A program made the translations under genes and the position numbers. Positions 43,917-54,870 of a stretch of DNA of 64,000 nt are shown here, piece after piece (positions within the stretch are counted from its first letter, which is position 1; each line of letters begins with the position of its first letter). The notes beneath the pieces are model-generated. The model saw nothing but the letters and a program-made list of their open reading frames with translations, was not told the origin of the DNA and searched no databases. Source of the stretch: Geosiphon pyriformis (taxonomy: Eukaryota > Glomeromycota > Glomeromycetes > Archaeosporales > Geosiphonaceae); assembly GCA_016748015.1 (NCBI GenBank), contig JAAOMT010000201.1, positions 260,336 through 324,335 on the forward strand, in the 5' to 3' direction.

Positions 43917-45240
43917 TCAATTTAATGTGTTGTTATCAATAATAATGATTGGTTCCAGATCTTGTGGAATTTTATCTGGTTGGACTAGTATTCTCTGTAT
44001 TCCTAATTGTGGAATATTACTGGTAGATGGTAATGTGATGTTGTGATATGGTTTCAGTCGATCTCCATGTGCTGCTTTGGTTAAAATTTTGTTATTCAAT
44101 CTTAATTTGTAAGCTCCATTTCTTAGAATTTCTTTTATGTGAAATGGTTCGTCCCATTTGGGATCAAATTTTCCACTCCATTGTTTTTCTGCTTTGGTAC
44201 GATGTAGTAATACTTTGTCTTTAATCTTGAATTCAACTGGTTTGTCTGGTAGTTGACTATCATGTCTTTCTTTCTGTGTTTCTTGTGACTTTTGGATATT
44301 ATCAACTGCTCTTCTTCATTTGTTTTCCAATGTTTTTATTAAGTCATATGTTTTTTTCAGCAATGTTTCTTGAAAATTTTCTTATGTTATTGGTTCAGCT
44401 GGATATGTATTAATTTCTCTCTCTACTGGTAATATTGCTATTCTCCCATATACTAATTCAAATGGTGTTGTTTGTGTAGTATCCTGTTTCGTTGTCCGAT
44501 AAGCAAATAGTACTGATGGTATGAACAAATCCCAATTGTTTTGGTTTTTTTGGCTGAGCTTGGCTATTGCTTTACACAACATTCTGTTGAATCTTTCTAC
44601 CAATCCGTTGGTTTGTGGATGGTATGGTGATGATAATGGTCTTTTGATTCCAAATCTTTGGCTTAATTCAGTTAATGTTTTGTTCACAAAATGAGTTCCT
44701 TGGTCTGACAATAATTCTTTTGGACATCCATGTCGACAAATCAACTCCTGATAAACGAATTTGGCAATGGATTCTGCATCCGCTCTTTGAATTGCTTTTG
44801 CCTCTGGCCATTTAGTAAGATAGTCCATAGCTACTGCTATGTATCTGTTTCCTCTGCTGGTGATTGTTAATGGTCTGACTAAATTAATTCCCATATGGTC
44901 AAATGGTTGTTCTACTTTGATTGGTTTTAATGGTTCACTGAGTCTCATTCCTCCTCTTTGCTGACAAGCATCACAATTTTGAACATATTGAATGATGTCT
45001 GGATACATTGATGGCCAATAGTATCTTTTTCTAGTTCTTTCCATGGTTGCTTCTTTGTGAAAATGTCCTGCTGTTGGATTTGAGTGCATGTTGAATAATA
45101 TTGTTTTTTTTTCTGGCTCTGTAATTACTCTGGTTGGTTGATCTGGATCTCTTCTATTTTTCTGATAAAGTATATTTTAGTGAGTGATAAAATATTTTGA
45201 TTGTTGTTTGATACTCTTTTATTCCATATGAAATAAATTC
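43917..45240 (-). pseudogene. integrase of element D
   Basis: 44382-45089 is open for 235 codons: HSNPTAGHFHKEATMERTRKRYY...CDACQ (HHCC zinc domain), HMGINLVRPL (first catalytic Asp replaced by Asn), LLSDQGTHFVNK (second Asp), HPQTNGLVERFN (Glu). The C-terminal domain follows to 43917 (KFDPKWDEPFHI, AYKLRLNNKILTKAAHGDRLKPY). Inactive as written because of the Asn. Confidence 0.85.
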
Positions 45241-45457
45241 TCCTTGAACTGTTGAGTATTTAGATAATGTTGTAATTGTTAATATTTTTGTATGTTCATC
45301 TTTTGTTGTATTTTCCATTGGTATTGTTCTGGTTTTATTATATTTTTGGTTTGAAATGTTCTTAGATTTGTCTTATTCGCAATAAACTATCAACATTTCC
45401 ATTGTCTTTTCTCTTTTTGTAATGTATAGTATAATTGTATAGTGCGAGTGCCATTTT

Positions 45458-47845
45458 CTATCTTGACTGTCTTCCATCTCCAAATTCTTGTTTTTGGAGT
45501 GATGTCAATCCCTTGTGATCTGTGTATACTTCAAATTTCTGGCTTAAGTATTTTTTCCATTTCATAATGGCCCAGTATATTGCTAAGTGTTTTTGTTCTG
45601 GTGTTCCATAGTTCTTTTCGGCTGGTGTTAAATCTCTGCTGGCATATGCTACTGGATGTTTTCTGCTGTCCAGTTTTCTCTGAGATAATACTGCTCTCAA
45701 TGCTTGGCTGGATGCATTAGTGGTAATGATGAATAGTTTGCTGTAATCTGGATAGATCAGTACTGGAGCTTGGATGAGCTTTTTCCTCAGAATATCAAAA
45801 GCTTCTTGTTGACTTTCTGTCCATTCATATTTCGCATTTTTGTTTTGTAGTTGATTGAATGGCTGCGCTATCTTGGAAAAGTTCTTGATAAAATGACAAT
45901 AGTAGCTGGCAAATCCCAAGAATGATTTCAGTTCTGTTATATTGGTCGGTACTGAAAAGTTCTTTACTATCTCTATTTTCTCTGGATCCATTTTGATGCC
46001 ATCTTTACTGACTATGTGTTCCAAAAATTTGAGTTCCGTCTTGCCAAAGAAGCACTTTGTCACATTTAACTTCAGTCCTGCTCTTCTTAGTCTTTCAAAC
46101 ACTTGTTGAAGATAATGAAGATAATCATCAAACGTCTTTGAGAATACATTGGTGTCATCCAAGTATACAACTACTGATTTCCACAATAAGCCCGTATAAA
46201 CAATTTCTATTAACCATTGGAAAGTCGCTGGGGCATTGGTTAAACCAAATGGCATTACTTCAAATTCGAAATTCCCTTCTCTAGTAGTAAATGCCGTCTT
46301 TTTTTTGTCAGCTGGATACATGGCTACTTGCCAGTAACCACTGTTCAAATTTAATGTGAAGAACCATTTGTTCCCACCAAAAGCATCGAATAATTTCTGT
46401 ATTCGTGAAGTTGGATAACTGTCTCCACAAGTTACACCATTGAGTTTCCTGTAGTCTATACAAAACCGGATTTTTCCATTTTTTTTACGGACAAGTACCA
46501 CTGGTAACAACCATAGACTTATTGATGATTGAATTAGCCCGTTGTCAAGCATTCTGTTTATCTCTTGACGAATAATCTCGTGGCTGGCTGGCAGTACTCT
46601 GTATGCTTTTTGTTTGATTGGCATTGCATCTTCAGTCTTGATCTGATGCTGGATAATGTCAGTTCGGCCAAACTCATTTTCACTGGCAAAGATGTTATTG
46701 AACTTGTTGAGTAATATCTTGAGCTGCATACATTGGAGTGGATCTAAGTTTCCCATGTTTATTTGTTCCAATTGTTCTGGTTGGAGCAAATAACATTTGT
46801 CTCGTCCATAGATTGTTTGTGATGTGATGTCAACATATTCACAAAGTTGTGGAAAGTCTGGAATAGGGTTTAGTGGTTGGTCTTCTATTTCTGTGATTAA
46901 ATATCCAATGGTCGTTCCTTCTGGTATGGTGATGACATTGCCAGTATTGTTGTAGATGGGAATTTTTATGCTGCTATAGCCTTTGGCTGGTATGTGGAGA
47001 TTGATCAACCCAATCTCTCCTGATTCACAAAGGGTTGTTTCCGCTTCAAACATCTGTTCTTGCTTCTTTTCTTTCCTTTCTATTGCTAACATGTACTGGC
47101 TATATGGTGGAATGGAAATAGCTTGACCAGTTGAGATAATTTCTCCTTGGCCAACAATTTTTTCCTCTGCCATGTTAACTGGTACATCTATTCTACCTGT
47201 GAATCCGAATCTCTGTATTTCTCTCGCCATGATTCTTAATTCCTTCCTCTTTTTCACTGATACTAACTGAGCTATTCTAACCAGAAGCAGGAATATTGCC
47301 TGTGCTATCTTTTCATTGGACTTTATTACATAGGCTTTTTCTGAGTCATTTTGTAGCATAGCGATGATATTTTTTACATATCCCACGTCAATTATTTCTC
47401 CTCTTATATTAATCCCTCTTTTCGCTAAACTACTTCTAGATGCTAATTGAATCATAGTTGTTGCCAGAATTTCTAGTACTACTTTCAGATCAATGCAGGT
47501 GTGTAAATGTGGTTCCAATTTGATGGCATTTTTTCCTGGATATCTTAGATCAAACCCTGCATCAGTATCATGCACACATTCTGGCATAATACCTTCCCCA
47601 TTGTCACTATACCATTTCAACTCTTGTTCTTTGGAGAGATCTAATAGTGCAATGTATTGTTCATAGTTTACCTTGGAGTTTGTATCTGAGTTGGAATCAT
47701 TGTCATTGTCATTGCCATTTTGAATGGAGTTTGAACCATTGTTGTCACCATCATTGTCAGAGTTTGAATTGTGATTGATTGGTGATCCTGATTCTGATGC
47801 GCAGCTGCTGATTGGTTCTTCCTCTTCCAGAATCGTATAAATCAT
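45458..47845 (-). CDS. dUTPase - reverse transcriptase - RNase H polyprotein segment of element D
   Basis: 795 codons open. Order: Asn/Asp-rich spacer (about 10-60); dUTPase (about 91-220) with HDTDAGFDL, SRSSLAKRGINIRGEIIDVGY, NEKIAQAIF and AREIQRFGFTGR; linker; RT (about 415-600) with VLVRKKNGKIRFCIDYRKLNG, MPFGLTNAPATFQ and VVYLDDTNVFSKT; connection and RNase H (about 690-790) ending VYTDHKGLTSLQ. Motif A of RT is TLNLNSGYWQ (normally TLDLDSGYWQ) and RNase H has ITTNASSQ (normally TTDAS), each Asp to Asn by a G-to-A change on the coding strand, so the enzyme should be dead despite the long frame. The dUTPase lies in frame with RT, implying release by the element protease. Confidence 0.88.
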   Translation of the reverse strand: MIYTILEEEEPISSCASESGSPINHNSNSDNDGDNNGSNSIQNGNDNDNDSNSDTNSKVNYEQYIALLDLSKEQELKWYSDNGEGIMPECVHDTDAGFDLRYPGKNAIKLEPHLHTCIDLKVVLEILATTMIQLASRSSLAKRGINIRGEIIDVGYVKNIIAMLQNDSEKAYVIKSNEKIAQAIFLLLVRIAQLVSVKKRKELRIMAREIQRFGFTGRIDVPVNMAEEKIVGQGEIISTGQAISIPPYSQYMLAIERKEKKQEQMFEAETTLCESGEIGLINLHIPAKGYSSIKIPIYNNTGNVITIPEGTTIGYLITEIEDQPLNPIPDFPQLCEYVDITSQTIYGRDKCYLLQPEQLEQINMGNLDPLQCMQLKILLNKFNNIFASENEFGRTDIIQHQIKTEDAMPIKQKAYRVLPASHEIIRQEINRMLDNGLIQSSISLWLLPVVLVRKKNGKIRFCIDYRKLNGVTCGDSYPTSRIQKLFDAFGGNKWFFTLNLNSGYWQVAMYPADKKKTAFTTREGNFEFEVMPFGLTNAPATFQWLIEIVYTGLLWKSVVVYLDDTNVFSKTFDDYLHYLQQVFERLRRAGLKLNVTKCFFGKTELKFLEHIVSKDGIKMDPEKIEIVKNFSVPTNITELKSFLGFASYYCHFIKNFSKIAQPFNQLQNKNAKYEWTESQQEAFDILRKKLIQAPVLIYPDYSKLFIITTNASSQALRAVLSQRKLDSRKHPVAYASRDLTPAEKNYGTPEQKHLAIYWAIMKWKKYLSQKFEVYTDHKGLTSLQKQEFGDGRQSR

Positions 47846-48967
47846 GTGTGGTGGTGGATTGTAAATGAGGTCACACTCATCACAATACTGGAAGTCACAG
47901 GGAATTAGGCAGTGTTGACATAGTCAAGCATTCAACTGCTCTAATTGTTGTTCTTGTTCTTCCCTTGTGGATGCTAATTCTTGGTAGTATTCGTGGAATT
48001 GTTCCGGATCCAGGAGGTTTATGATGGGTTCTGCATCTCAGTCAAGCTTTAAAGGTTCTGGGGGGTTGTCTTTGATTGTTTTTATCTCTTTTAGTGTTGC
48101 TTCTTCAATTTTTGCAAGTGCCATTCGCCAAATTTCATTGTTGTCAAGTGGGCAACTGTCCAGTCGTTGTATGGCTCTTCTTCAGGCTGCTTTTATTGGG
48201 GTTTCTTTCTTTATCCAGTCACTTATTAGAATTGTGTATTGACACGATACATCACACATTCCTCTTCGTCCAGTAATGTCATGCCACATTCCTTTGTCCA
48301 AGAGAGTCTCTCCACAAGCTAAGCATGGCTGATTGTCCCATTTCCCTACTCGTTTTGGTCTTCCAAAGCGTTCAAGGATGCATGAGCGGCAATAAAACCT
48401 AGTTGCTGTTGAATATTCCTCATCATCCCCACAGCATGCACCCATTAACAACAATTTCTTGCCACAATTGATGCATATAAGCTTAGGTCGACGATAGATA
48501 GATTGTTGTGGTATAGTGTAGGTGTTATAAGTGGTAGTGGTTTGAGTGGTCTCTTTTTCTTTTCCTTTCTCTTTATTTTCTTTGTCTTCTTCCCATTTCC
48601 AGCTTGAAGTCGGTTCGCTCTCATCGTTGTCGGTCCATGTCAGGTCATCAGTTTCCCAGGTAAGTTCTTCCTTTTGTTTCCCTTTTCTCTTGTTGTTGTC
48701 GTCCCAAGAGAGTATTGGTGGCAGCTTGTTGTGCTCTTCATCAGCCCACAATACTTGGTAGGCTTCCCAGATAGGCTTTTCTTTCTCCTCCTCCAGCTCG
48801 ATCAATAGTTTCTCTTTTGAAGGAGTTTTGAAGTGGCCATATGTGGCCGGAACAATGTGTTGGGCCTGATACATTAGCTGGAGTTCTTGGGTGTTCCAGT
48901 TTAATGTTGCATTGACTTTGAATAGCCAGTCATTACCAACGAGAGCTTGGTATTGAGTGGCTTTCAT
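47846..48967 (-). pseudogene. Cys-rich modules of element D
   Basis: 48182-48967 (261 codons open): TQYQALVGNDWLFKVNATLNW, a charged spacer, then ICINCGKKLLLMGACCGD, FYCRSCILERFGRPK, LACGETLLDKGMW and GMCDVSCQYTILISDW, at least four CxxC pairs. 47846-48000 continues with CxHCLIPCDFQYCDECDLIYNP. Together they form an 8-12 Cys region between protease and dUTPase, not part of the textbook gypsy layout. Confidence 0.7.
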
Positions 48968-49090
48968 TACTAGAACTTTAATGGAAGTTACTATGCCATT
49001 GACTTCAAAAGGGAAATTGTCAATTTCGCTGATGGGAGTTTTGGTCGTTCCATTGGCTGTGATGATTTTGGTGCTGGCAGCTCGATTAAC

Positions 49091-49507
49091 TCAGCGACCT
49101 AATTGTTCCATGAGTTGTCTAGTGATTATACTGCCAGCTGATCCACTATCTAGGATGAGTTTGATGGGGTGACCATCAACTCTGGTATCTGTGTACATTG
49201 CTGTTATGGGTTTTTCTTCGAGAGTGGCTCCATTGAATAATGGTATTGGTGCATTTTCTTCAAGTTCAAAAGGAAAAATGACTGGTAGGAATTCGTCGCT
49301 AGAGATGGTTGCCAGTGGAATGGTGTTGGTAGGTACGTGCTGATTGAATTCTGTGTTGTTAGATGTGATGTTTTCTGGGGTAACTAGGAGACTTAAATAA
49401 TGTTGAGAATTTGGGTTTTGGACGCGACTGGTATCCAAATTCTGGATGCGTGATCCTGATGGTGGGTTTAGCAAACTGGGGATTGGTTGGTGAACAACCA
49501 TTGCCAA
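49091..49507 (-). CDS. aspartic protease region of element D
   Basis: 138 codons open. The C-terminal part VDGHPIKLILDSGSAGSIITRQLMEQLGR holds the DSG active site of retropepsins (about residues 112-114) after the usual hydrophobic strand. It would act as a dimer to cut Gag-Pol. The N-terminal portion is a low-complexity linker. A stop separates it from the downstream frame at 49090. Confidence 0.75.
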   Translation of the reverse strand: MAMVVHQPIPSLLNPPSGSRIQNLDTSRVQNPNSQHYLSLLVTPENITSNNTEFNQHVPTNTIPLATISSDEFLPVIFPFELEENAPIPLFNGATLEEKPITAMYTDTRVDGHPIKLILDSGSAGSIITRQLMEQLGR

Positions 49508-49699
49508 TCTCCAGTTTTGAGTGACTCTGGATCAAGGATTGCCTGATGTCATTTGAGCTGGGTTTTGGGTTGGTGTTTGAATTGGTTGAGGTTGATAGAT
49601 GATTTGTGGCTGCAGTTGATATATTACTTGTGGCTGTGGCTGATGAATCGGAGGTTGATATACTGACGGTTGATAGATTGGTTGCTGCGTCATGGGCAG

Positions 49700-51638
49700 G
49701 TAATTATTTCAATATTGATCTTGACTCTAATTTGAATAATGATTCGGAGTTTGGAACTGGCGATTGGGGTTTTAATATTGATTTCCCAATTTTTGGTTAT
49801 TTAGACACTGGCAACAGTCAATTTGGATATGACCTTGTTTACCACAATAGTGGCAGATACGTGTTTCCTGTTGTCACTGTTGATTAGTCGATGAAGATAG
49901 ACATAGTTGATTTTGGCCACGATTAGAATTTCCTTGATTATTGCGTCATTGTGGAGACTGATAAATGGCATGATTGTCAGCTAAGTATCCTTCCAATCTC
50001 TTATTAATTGATTCACTGAACTTCTCCAATTTAGAATCCAATTCAGATGATCCATTCATTACTAGGTTAATGGCTTGGGCATGGTTAGCCTCTGACTTGG
50101 CAGATTCAAAATCTTTGGCATGTGTAACTGCGTCTTGAAAGGTACCTGGATGCAATAGCCATACATGTTGCAATATGCTGCTGCACAAGCCACGGATAAA
50201 CTGATTGAGTATCTGTGGTGCTGTGAAATAATTGGCATCAATTGCTTGAATTTGGCATAGGTTTTGATGGAAGCATCCCAGGTAAGTGGTAACTGCTTCA
50301 GTTTCTCCTTGTTTTATGGTGGTGAATGCATTAACTAGGCAATTGATGCTGTTATTGTTGCTGAAGTATCTTAGAAATTCAGCTTTGAAGACATTGAAAT
50401 CTTGTGGTTTATTAACCAAGCTCTAATACCATGAATTGGTGGTATCCTTGAGAAAGTAGGGAATGGCTTGCATTGCTCGAGCGTCATTCCATCCATTGAC
50501 TGTGATGGCTTTTTCTACATCGTTCAGCCATATTTGAGTGTCATCCTCTTTGCCAGTAAAGTTGTTGAGTTTTGCAATTGGTGCATAGGCCATTGGATCT
50601 AAGTTAGGTGGTTGTAGTGGCTGTTGAAGCAGTTGTTGTTGTCCTGGCTGTTGGGGTGGTAGTTGAAGTAACTGTTGTATAAGTTCGGCTACAGGATTAA
50701 TTGGCAGTTGATCGATGACGATTACTGAAGGTAAGTTTTGCTGATTAATTAATTTAGGGTTTTGATTTTTTTGATTTGGCGGCGTTTGAATATTCGGAGT
50801 TTCGATTTCCGAATTTTTTAACTGTTGCTGAGTTTGAATGTTTGGGGTTTCAACTTCTGGATTTTTAGTGATTGGGTGCTGATAAGTGAATTCTTGATCC
50901 TCTGATTCTTCTTTCTTCTTTTCTGATTCCACTGCTTCTCATGGATCAGAGATTCTGAAATTTGGTGGAGGCGGTGGTGATCGAAGTCCTGATGGGGTTG
51001 ATGATCGCGAATTAAATCCCTCAAAGTATTTCTCATATGGTCCTAACAATTCTGTTTTCCTTTGTCTACTTTGGAATGGGAATCGTCCAAATGCTGATGT
51101 CGCAGTTAATGAGAACACGTCTGTTGATGATATGTTGATGGTGCTTTCAGGTGTATAGTGGTAGGATGGGTTGCTTGGGGATTCAACTCTGTTTTTCTTC
51201 CAAGCAGGTGGCTGTATTTTTCTGGGTGTTACTGCTGGTGTTTGTAATTTTTCCTTGTTTTTACTAGTGTATATAATTGGATATCTTTGTTGAGTGTGAT
51301 GTTCAATTTCTTTGTTGATCTCAGTAATGATGAATGCGAAATTATGATTTGTTGGTAGGTTGGTGTTTTGGATTAATTCCTTATAGAAAGTTTCTCTTGC
51401 TGATTCAGTATTCATTGGTGTTCCTAATAAAGAGAAAATTTTTTAGTTGATGTAGAAATTGAAGACTGATTTGGCAGATATATGATTGTGGTTTAATCCC
51501 AAGTATTGACAATAGTGTTGAAATAAGGATTTTGTGAATCCTAAATGGTTTGCTCCTATAGTTTCTGATTCTGCCACTTTTGGTTTGGTGTTGTCGGTGC
51601 TGGTTCTCTGTAAGATTATACCTTACAGGGAGCACCAA
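49700..51638 (-). pseudogene. gag of element D
   Basis: 51405-51638 and 50939-51415: N-terminal domain (NHNFAFIITEINKEIEHHTQQRYPIIY). 50423-50932: Gln-rich linker, then MAYAPIAKLNNFTGKEDDTQIWLNDVEKAI, the capsid start. 49946-50419: capsid (FKAEFLRYFSNNNSINCLVNAF, GLCSSILQHVW). 49812-49865: zinc knuckle ICHYCGKQGHIQIDC. Pieces are parted by single stops (50420-50422 and 50933-50938). Confidence 0.8.
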
Positions 51639-51639
51639 A

Positions 51640-52516
51640 TGTTACAGGTGATTATTTCTGCTGTCAAACCAAATAACAAATCTGTAACTTGGTGCTCAAA
51701 GCTAATTGCAGTTGCTATTGATCTGAAGATTTAGTATCTGAAAATTTTAGTTGAGTTCTTTGTATAATGGACAGAGATTCAAATGGTGTTAATAGTAGAT
51801 ATATCCTTCCAAAAGTTTTCCCAATTTCTTTCTCAGCATGGTGACCAGATTTAGTCTGGCAGTTGTGCCCTTCTGGTAAGCTATTCGATAATATATATAT
51901 AAAATCCTACCCTTATTTCTGGGTCTTTTACCAGGCTATCCTTGACTTTAATAACTCAGTGCTTAATTTTTTAATCAATTAGTATACAACAACAAAATCA
52001 AAAATGGAAGAAAATGAAATAAATAAAAAATAAAAATAAGGAAAGTAAAAAAAATAAGCCAAGGCAATTTGGTCCATTAGTATCTCGTCAATAGCCATAA
52101 TCAAGAGCTATTGTTCCAGTGTGGTTAAGTATTAATTACTATCAACACTTCATGTTGATAGTAGAGAGTGAATTGAGATATAGAATAATTATTTATTTGA
52201 TGATTAGTTTTTTGGCTAAGGATTCTGTGGTATTAATTCTGTCTTTTCTGTTTCTAATACTACTGCTATATATACATAATTGAGATTCCTCAATTTCTCG
52301 ATTCTTTACAACAGGAATCCTGGAATTCCTGGAATCTTGCGATTCCTTTGAGAGGAATCCTGGAATTCTAGAATTCTGCAATTCCTCATTGAGAATCCTG
52401 AAATTTCTGGAATCCTGCAATTCCTAAGAAGAATCCTGGAATTCCACATTTACTATGCTTACTTCTGATTGGCTAATAATTATGCTAATATAATTCTTAT
52501 ATTTCTATGAGTAACA
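51640..52516 (-). repeat. 5' LTR of element D (PBS at 51620-51637)
   Basis: 877 bp, TGTTACAGG...GAGTAACA, same length as its partner and differing by scattered substitutions. PBS on the minus strand TGGTGCTCCCTGTAAGGT, two bases away. Confidence 0.92.
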
Positions 52517-53472
52517 ACGAATTCTAAATGGTTTGCTCCTATACTTTCTGATTCTGCCACTGTTGATTAGTTTGTTGGTGCTGGTTCTCTGTAGGATTAG
52601 ATCTCACAGAGAGCACCAAATATTACAGATGATTATTTGTGGTCTCAAATCAAATAACAAATCCATAACTTGGTGCTTAATATCTTAACAATGCTGGTGA
52701 TGCTAGTATGTTGGTTATATCTGAAGGTTTTAGAGTTGAGTCCTTTGTATAATAAACAGAGATTTAATTGATGGTTTTATCCATAGCTTCCCGAAACTGC
52801 AGTTTCATCAAATTTTTTTCTCAGCGTGGTGGCTGGTAATCCTTCTGGTAAGCTATTCTCAAATCTATAGTGTTCTACCTTTGTTTTGCAGGTCTTTTAC
52901 CAGTTCCTATGACGTCTGTATCTCAGCGCTTAATTTTTAACCAATTTTTAGTAAAACCAAAGAAATAACAAAACAAAAGAAATAAAAGAAAAATAAAGAA
53001 ATAAATGAAAACAATTGCAAGTTAGTATCCCATCAATAGCCGTGATCAAGAGCTATTGTTCCAGTGTGATTAAGTATCAATTACTATCACCATAAAGTGT
53101 TAATAGTAGAGAGTAAATTGAAATGGTGAATAATTATTTATTAATATTGTGGATGGAATGTTTTTAACTAAAGAATTCTTCTTTTTCTACTTCTAACATT
53201 ATCACTATATATACATAATTGATGTTCTATGAGATTGCTCACATTCTCGAGCAATGTGCTATGATTTCTTGAGCAATGTGCCCTAATTTTCTAACATTGC
53301 TCCACATTACTGAGCAATGTGTCATGTTTTCTAATATTGCTCCACATTGTTAAGCAATGTGCTGTGATTTCTGTTATTGTTCTATATTGCTAAGCAATGT
53401 GCTTACATGCTAAATGCTATTTGCTTATTGGTCTACTATTTTCTTATATCTCTTTTCTTTTTATGAGTAATA
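52517..53472 (-). mobile_element. element C, 5' end: leader, PBS and 5' LTR
   Basis: 52517-52600 resumes the gag leader of C after the D insertion (ACGAATTCTAAATGGTTTGC matches 51534-51555). PBS at 52601-52618 on the minus strand (TGGTGCTCTCTGTGAGAT). LTR 52621-53472, TATTACAG...GAGTAATA, 852 bp, paired with 33248-34139 by the shared internal marker near 52680 and by the hairpin repeats at 53230-53400. Confidence 0.88.
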
Positions 53473-53979
53473 CTGTCTTTCTAACTTCTATAACTACTTA
53501 TTTTTATATATTTTTTTGTTCTATAGAATTGCTTTTTAATTGTTTTGTTCTTACTAGCTATTGTTTTGCTATTTCTGTTATTGCTTTGTTCTTTTATGTT
53601 ATTACTAATTATTTTATGTTTCAACTAGTTATTTCATACTATAATATATTATTGAGTTTTATATTATGTTATCCTAAGTTATTATATATTATTCTGTGTT
53701 TTTTTACATTATCCTATGTTATTTTATGTCATTATGTTTTTGGTTACATTTTTTTCATAACTTTGGATTGGGTTTTCTACTTGGGTAATACTGACCACCA
53801 TGCTGAAAAAAGAAATTTATAGAAAAAACTATCAATTAAATCTCTGTTTATTATACAAAGAATTCAACCAAAACCTTCAAACTCCAAAAACTTTCAAATA
53901 TTACCAACATTATTAACTATTGAACACCAAGTTATGGGTTTGTTATTTGTTCCAACATCTCAAATAATCACTTGTAACA
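53473..53979. repeat. two LTR fragments in opposite orientation
   Basis: 53473-53790 is the start of an E-type LTR in minus orientation (reverse complement begins TATTACCCAAGTAGAAAA). 53791-53979 is the end of another LTR in plus orientation (ends CACTTGTAACA, compare 2680-2872). Neither has internal sequence. The 141-codon hydrophobic ORF at 53397-53822 spans these repeats and is not a gene. Confidence 0.6.
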
Positions 53980-54870
53980 GTATTGTTACATCTATTTTTC
54001 TATAACATAAAAACTTTTGGCCAAGTGCAAGCTAAGAGTAAATTGTCTGCAATTATAAATTTTGCAAACACTTTTGGCATTCTAAGAAAACTTTTCATCT
54101 ACTGGTGTCTGAATTTACAAGTTTCCAATTAGTTGCTATTATATTTTTTGTGTTGTTCTATAAGATTGTACATCAATTTTAAGAATAATTTTTTAGCTAA
54201 TATTATGAAAATTTTTTCTTTTTGTGGTTTGTTTTTCTTTACTGCTCTGCCAAATGCTTTTTACTTCACTGGCAACATGTTAGTGTTTGAAATTCTTGGC
54301 AATATGGGTTTCTTTGATGTGACTTGTTTGTTAAAATATTATGATATAGCTTTTGTAAAGCAGTTATTAGACAAAAATAAAAGTTGTTTTAATTAGAAAA
54401 GTTTTAAATGTTGGAAGTGTTTAGATCTGTAAAAATCTGTATCTGGTTGGTTTAGCTCAGCCATCAGATTTTTGGAAAACAGATTGGCAACAGTTAGCAA
54501 CATGTCTCATTATTCTGGTAATTGTTTCTTTAATTCTAATATAACAGACTAAATTTGTTATACAAGGAATGTATTATTAAAGTTTGGTTTAAGTTCAATT
54601 ATTGTATACATAAATAGTCCTGTGAAAAATCTTGGTTCTATTTCAGTTGTTGGAGAAACTATTGTCTTTTTTTCTAATATTGTCTTTAGTGTGAGAGTTA
54701 GAGTTTATAATATTATGTCATCAACTTTGGCTAAACTCAAAACTATTTTTTTTGTACTTGTTTGTGCTTTTTTGGAAAGTAATATGGTTGTTAATTTGAA
54801 CAGTCAAGCTGCTATTTATATGTACATTGTTACTAATAGAATTTTAGCTATTAATTAGCATGAAATTACT
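53980..54870 (+). pseudogene. old LINE ORF2 3' remnant including RNase H
   Basis: 54133-54396 has LPNAFYFTGNMLVFEILGN and YDIAFVKQLLDKNKSCFN; 54622-54858 has NIMSSTLAKLKTIFFVLVCA and VVNLNSQAAIYMYIV. The latter resembles the E...LAL...SQAALD part of the RNase H domain in Glomeromycotina LINEs. Heavily degraded and truncated at both ends. Confidence 0.6.

Larger units (their letters stand above)
42340..52516 (-). mobile_element. Ty3/gypsy element D, structurally complete, inserted in C
   Basis: 10,177 bp, two LTRs of 877 bp each (42340-43216 and 51640-52516), PBS 51620-51637, all gag-pol domains and ORF3. The most recent insertion in the nest by position. Flanks GCGA (42336-42339) and ACGA (52517-52520). 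Its pol carries a 795-codon open frame, yet several catalytic Asp are replaced by Asn. Confidence 0.93.

Noticed and set aside
53397-53822. 141-codon hydrophobic ORF, membrane-protein-like
   Set aside because: It runs across the end of the C LTR into an inverted E-type LTR fragment; composition effect.
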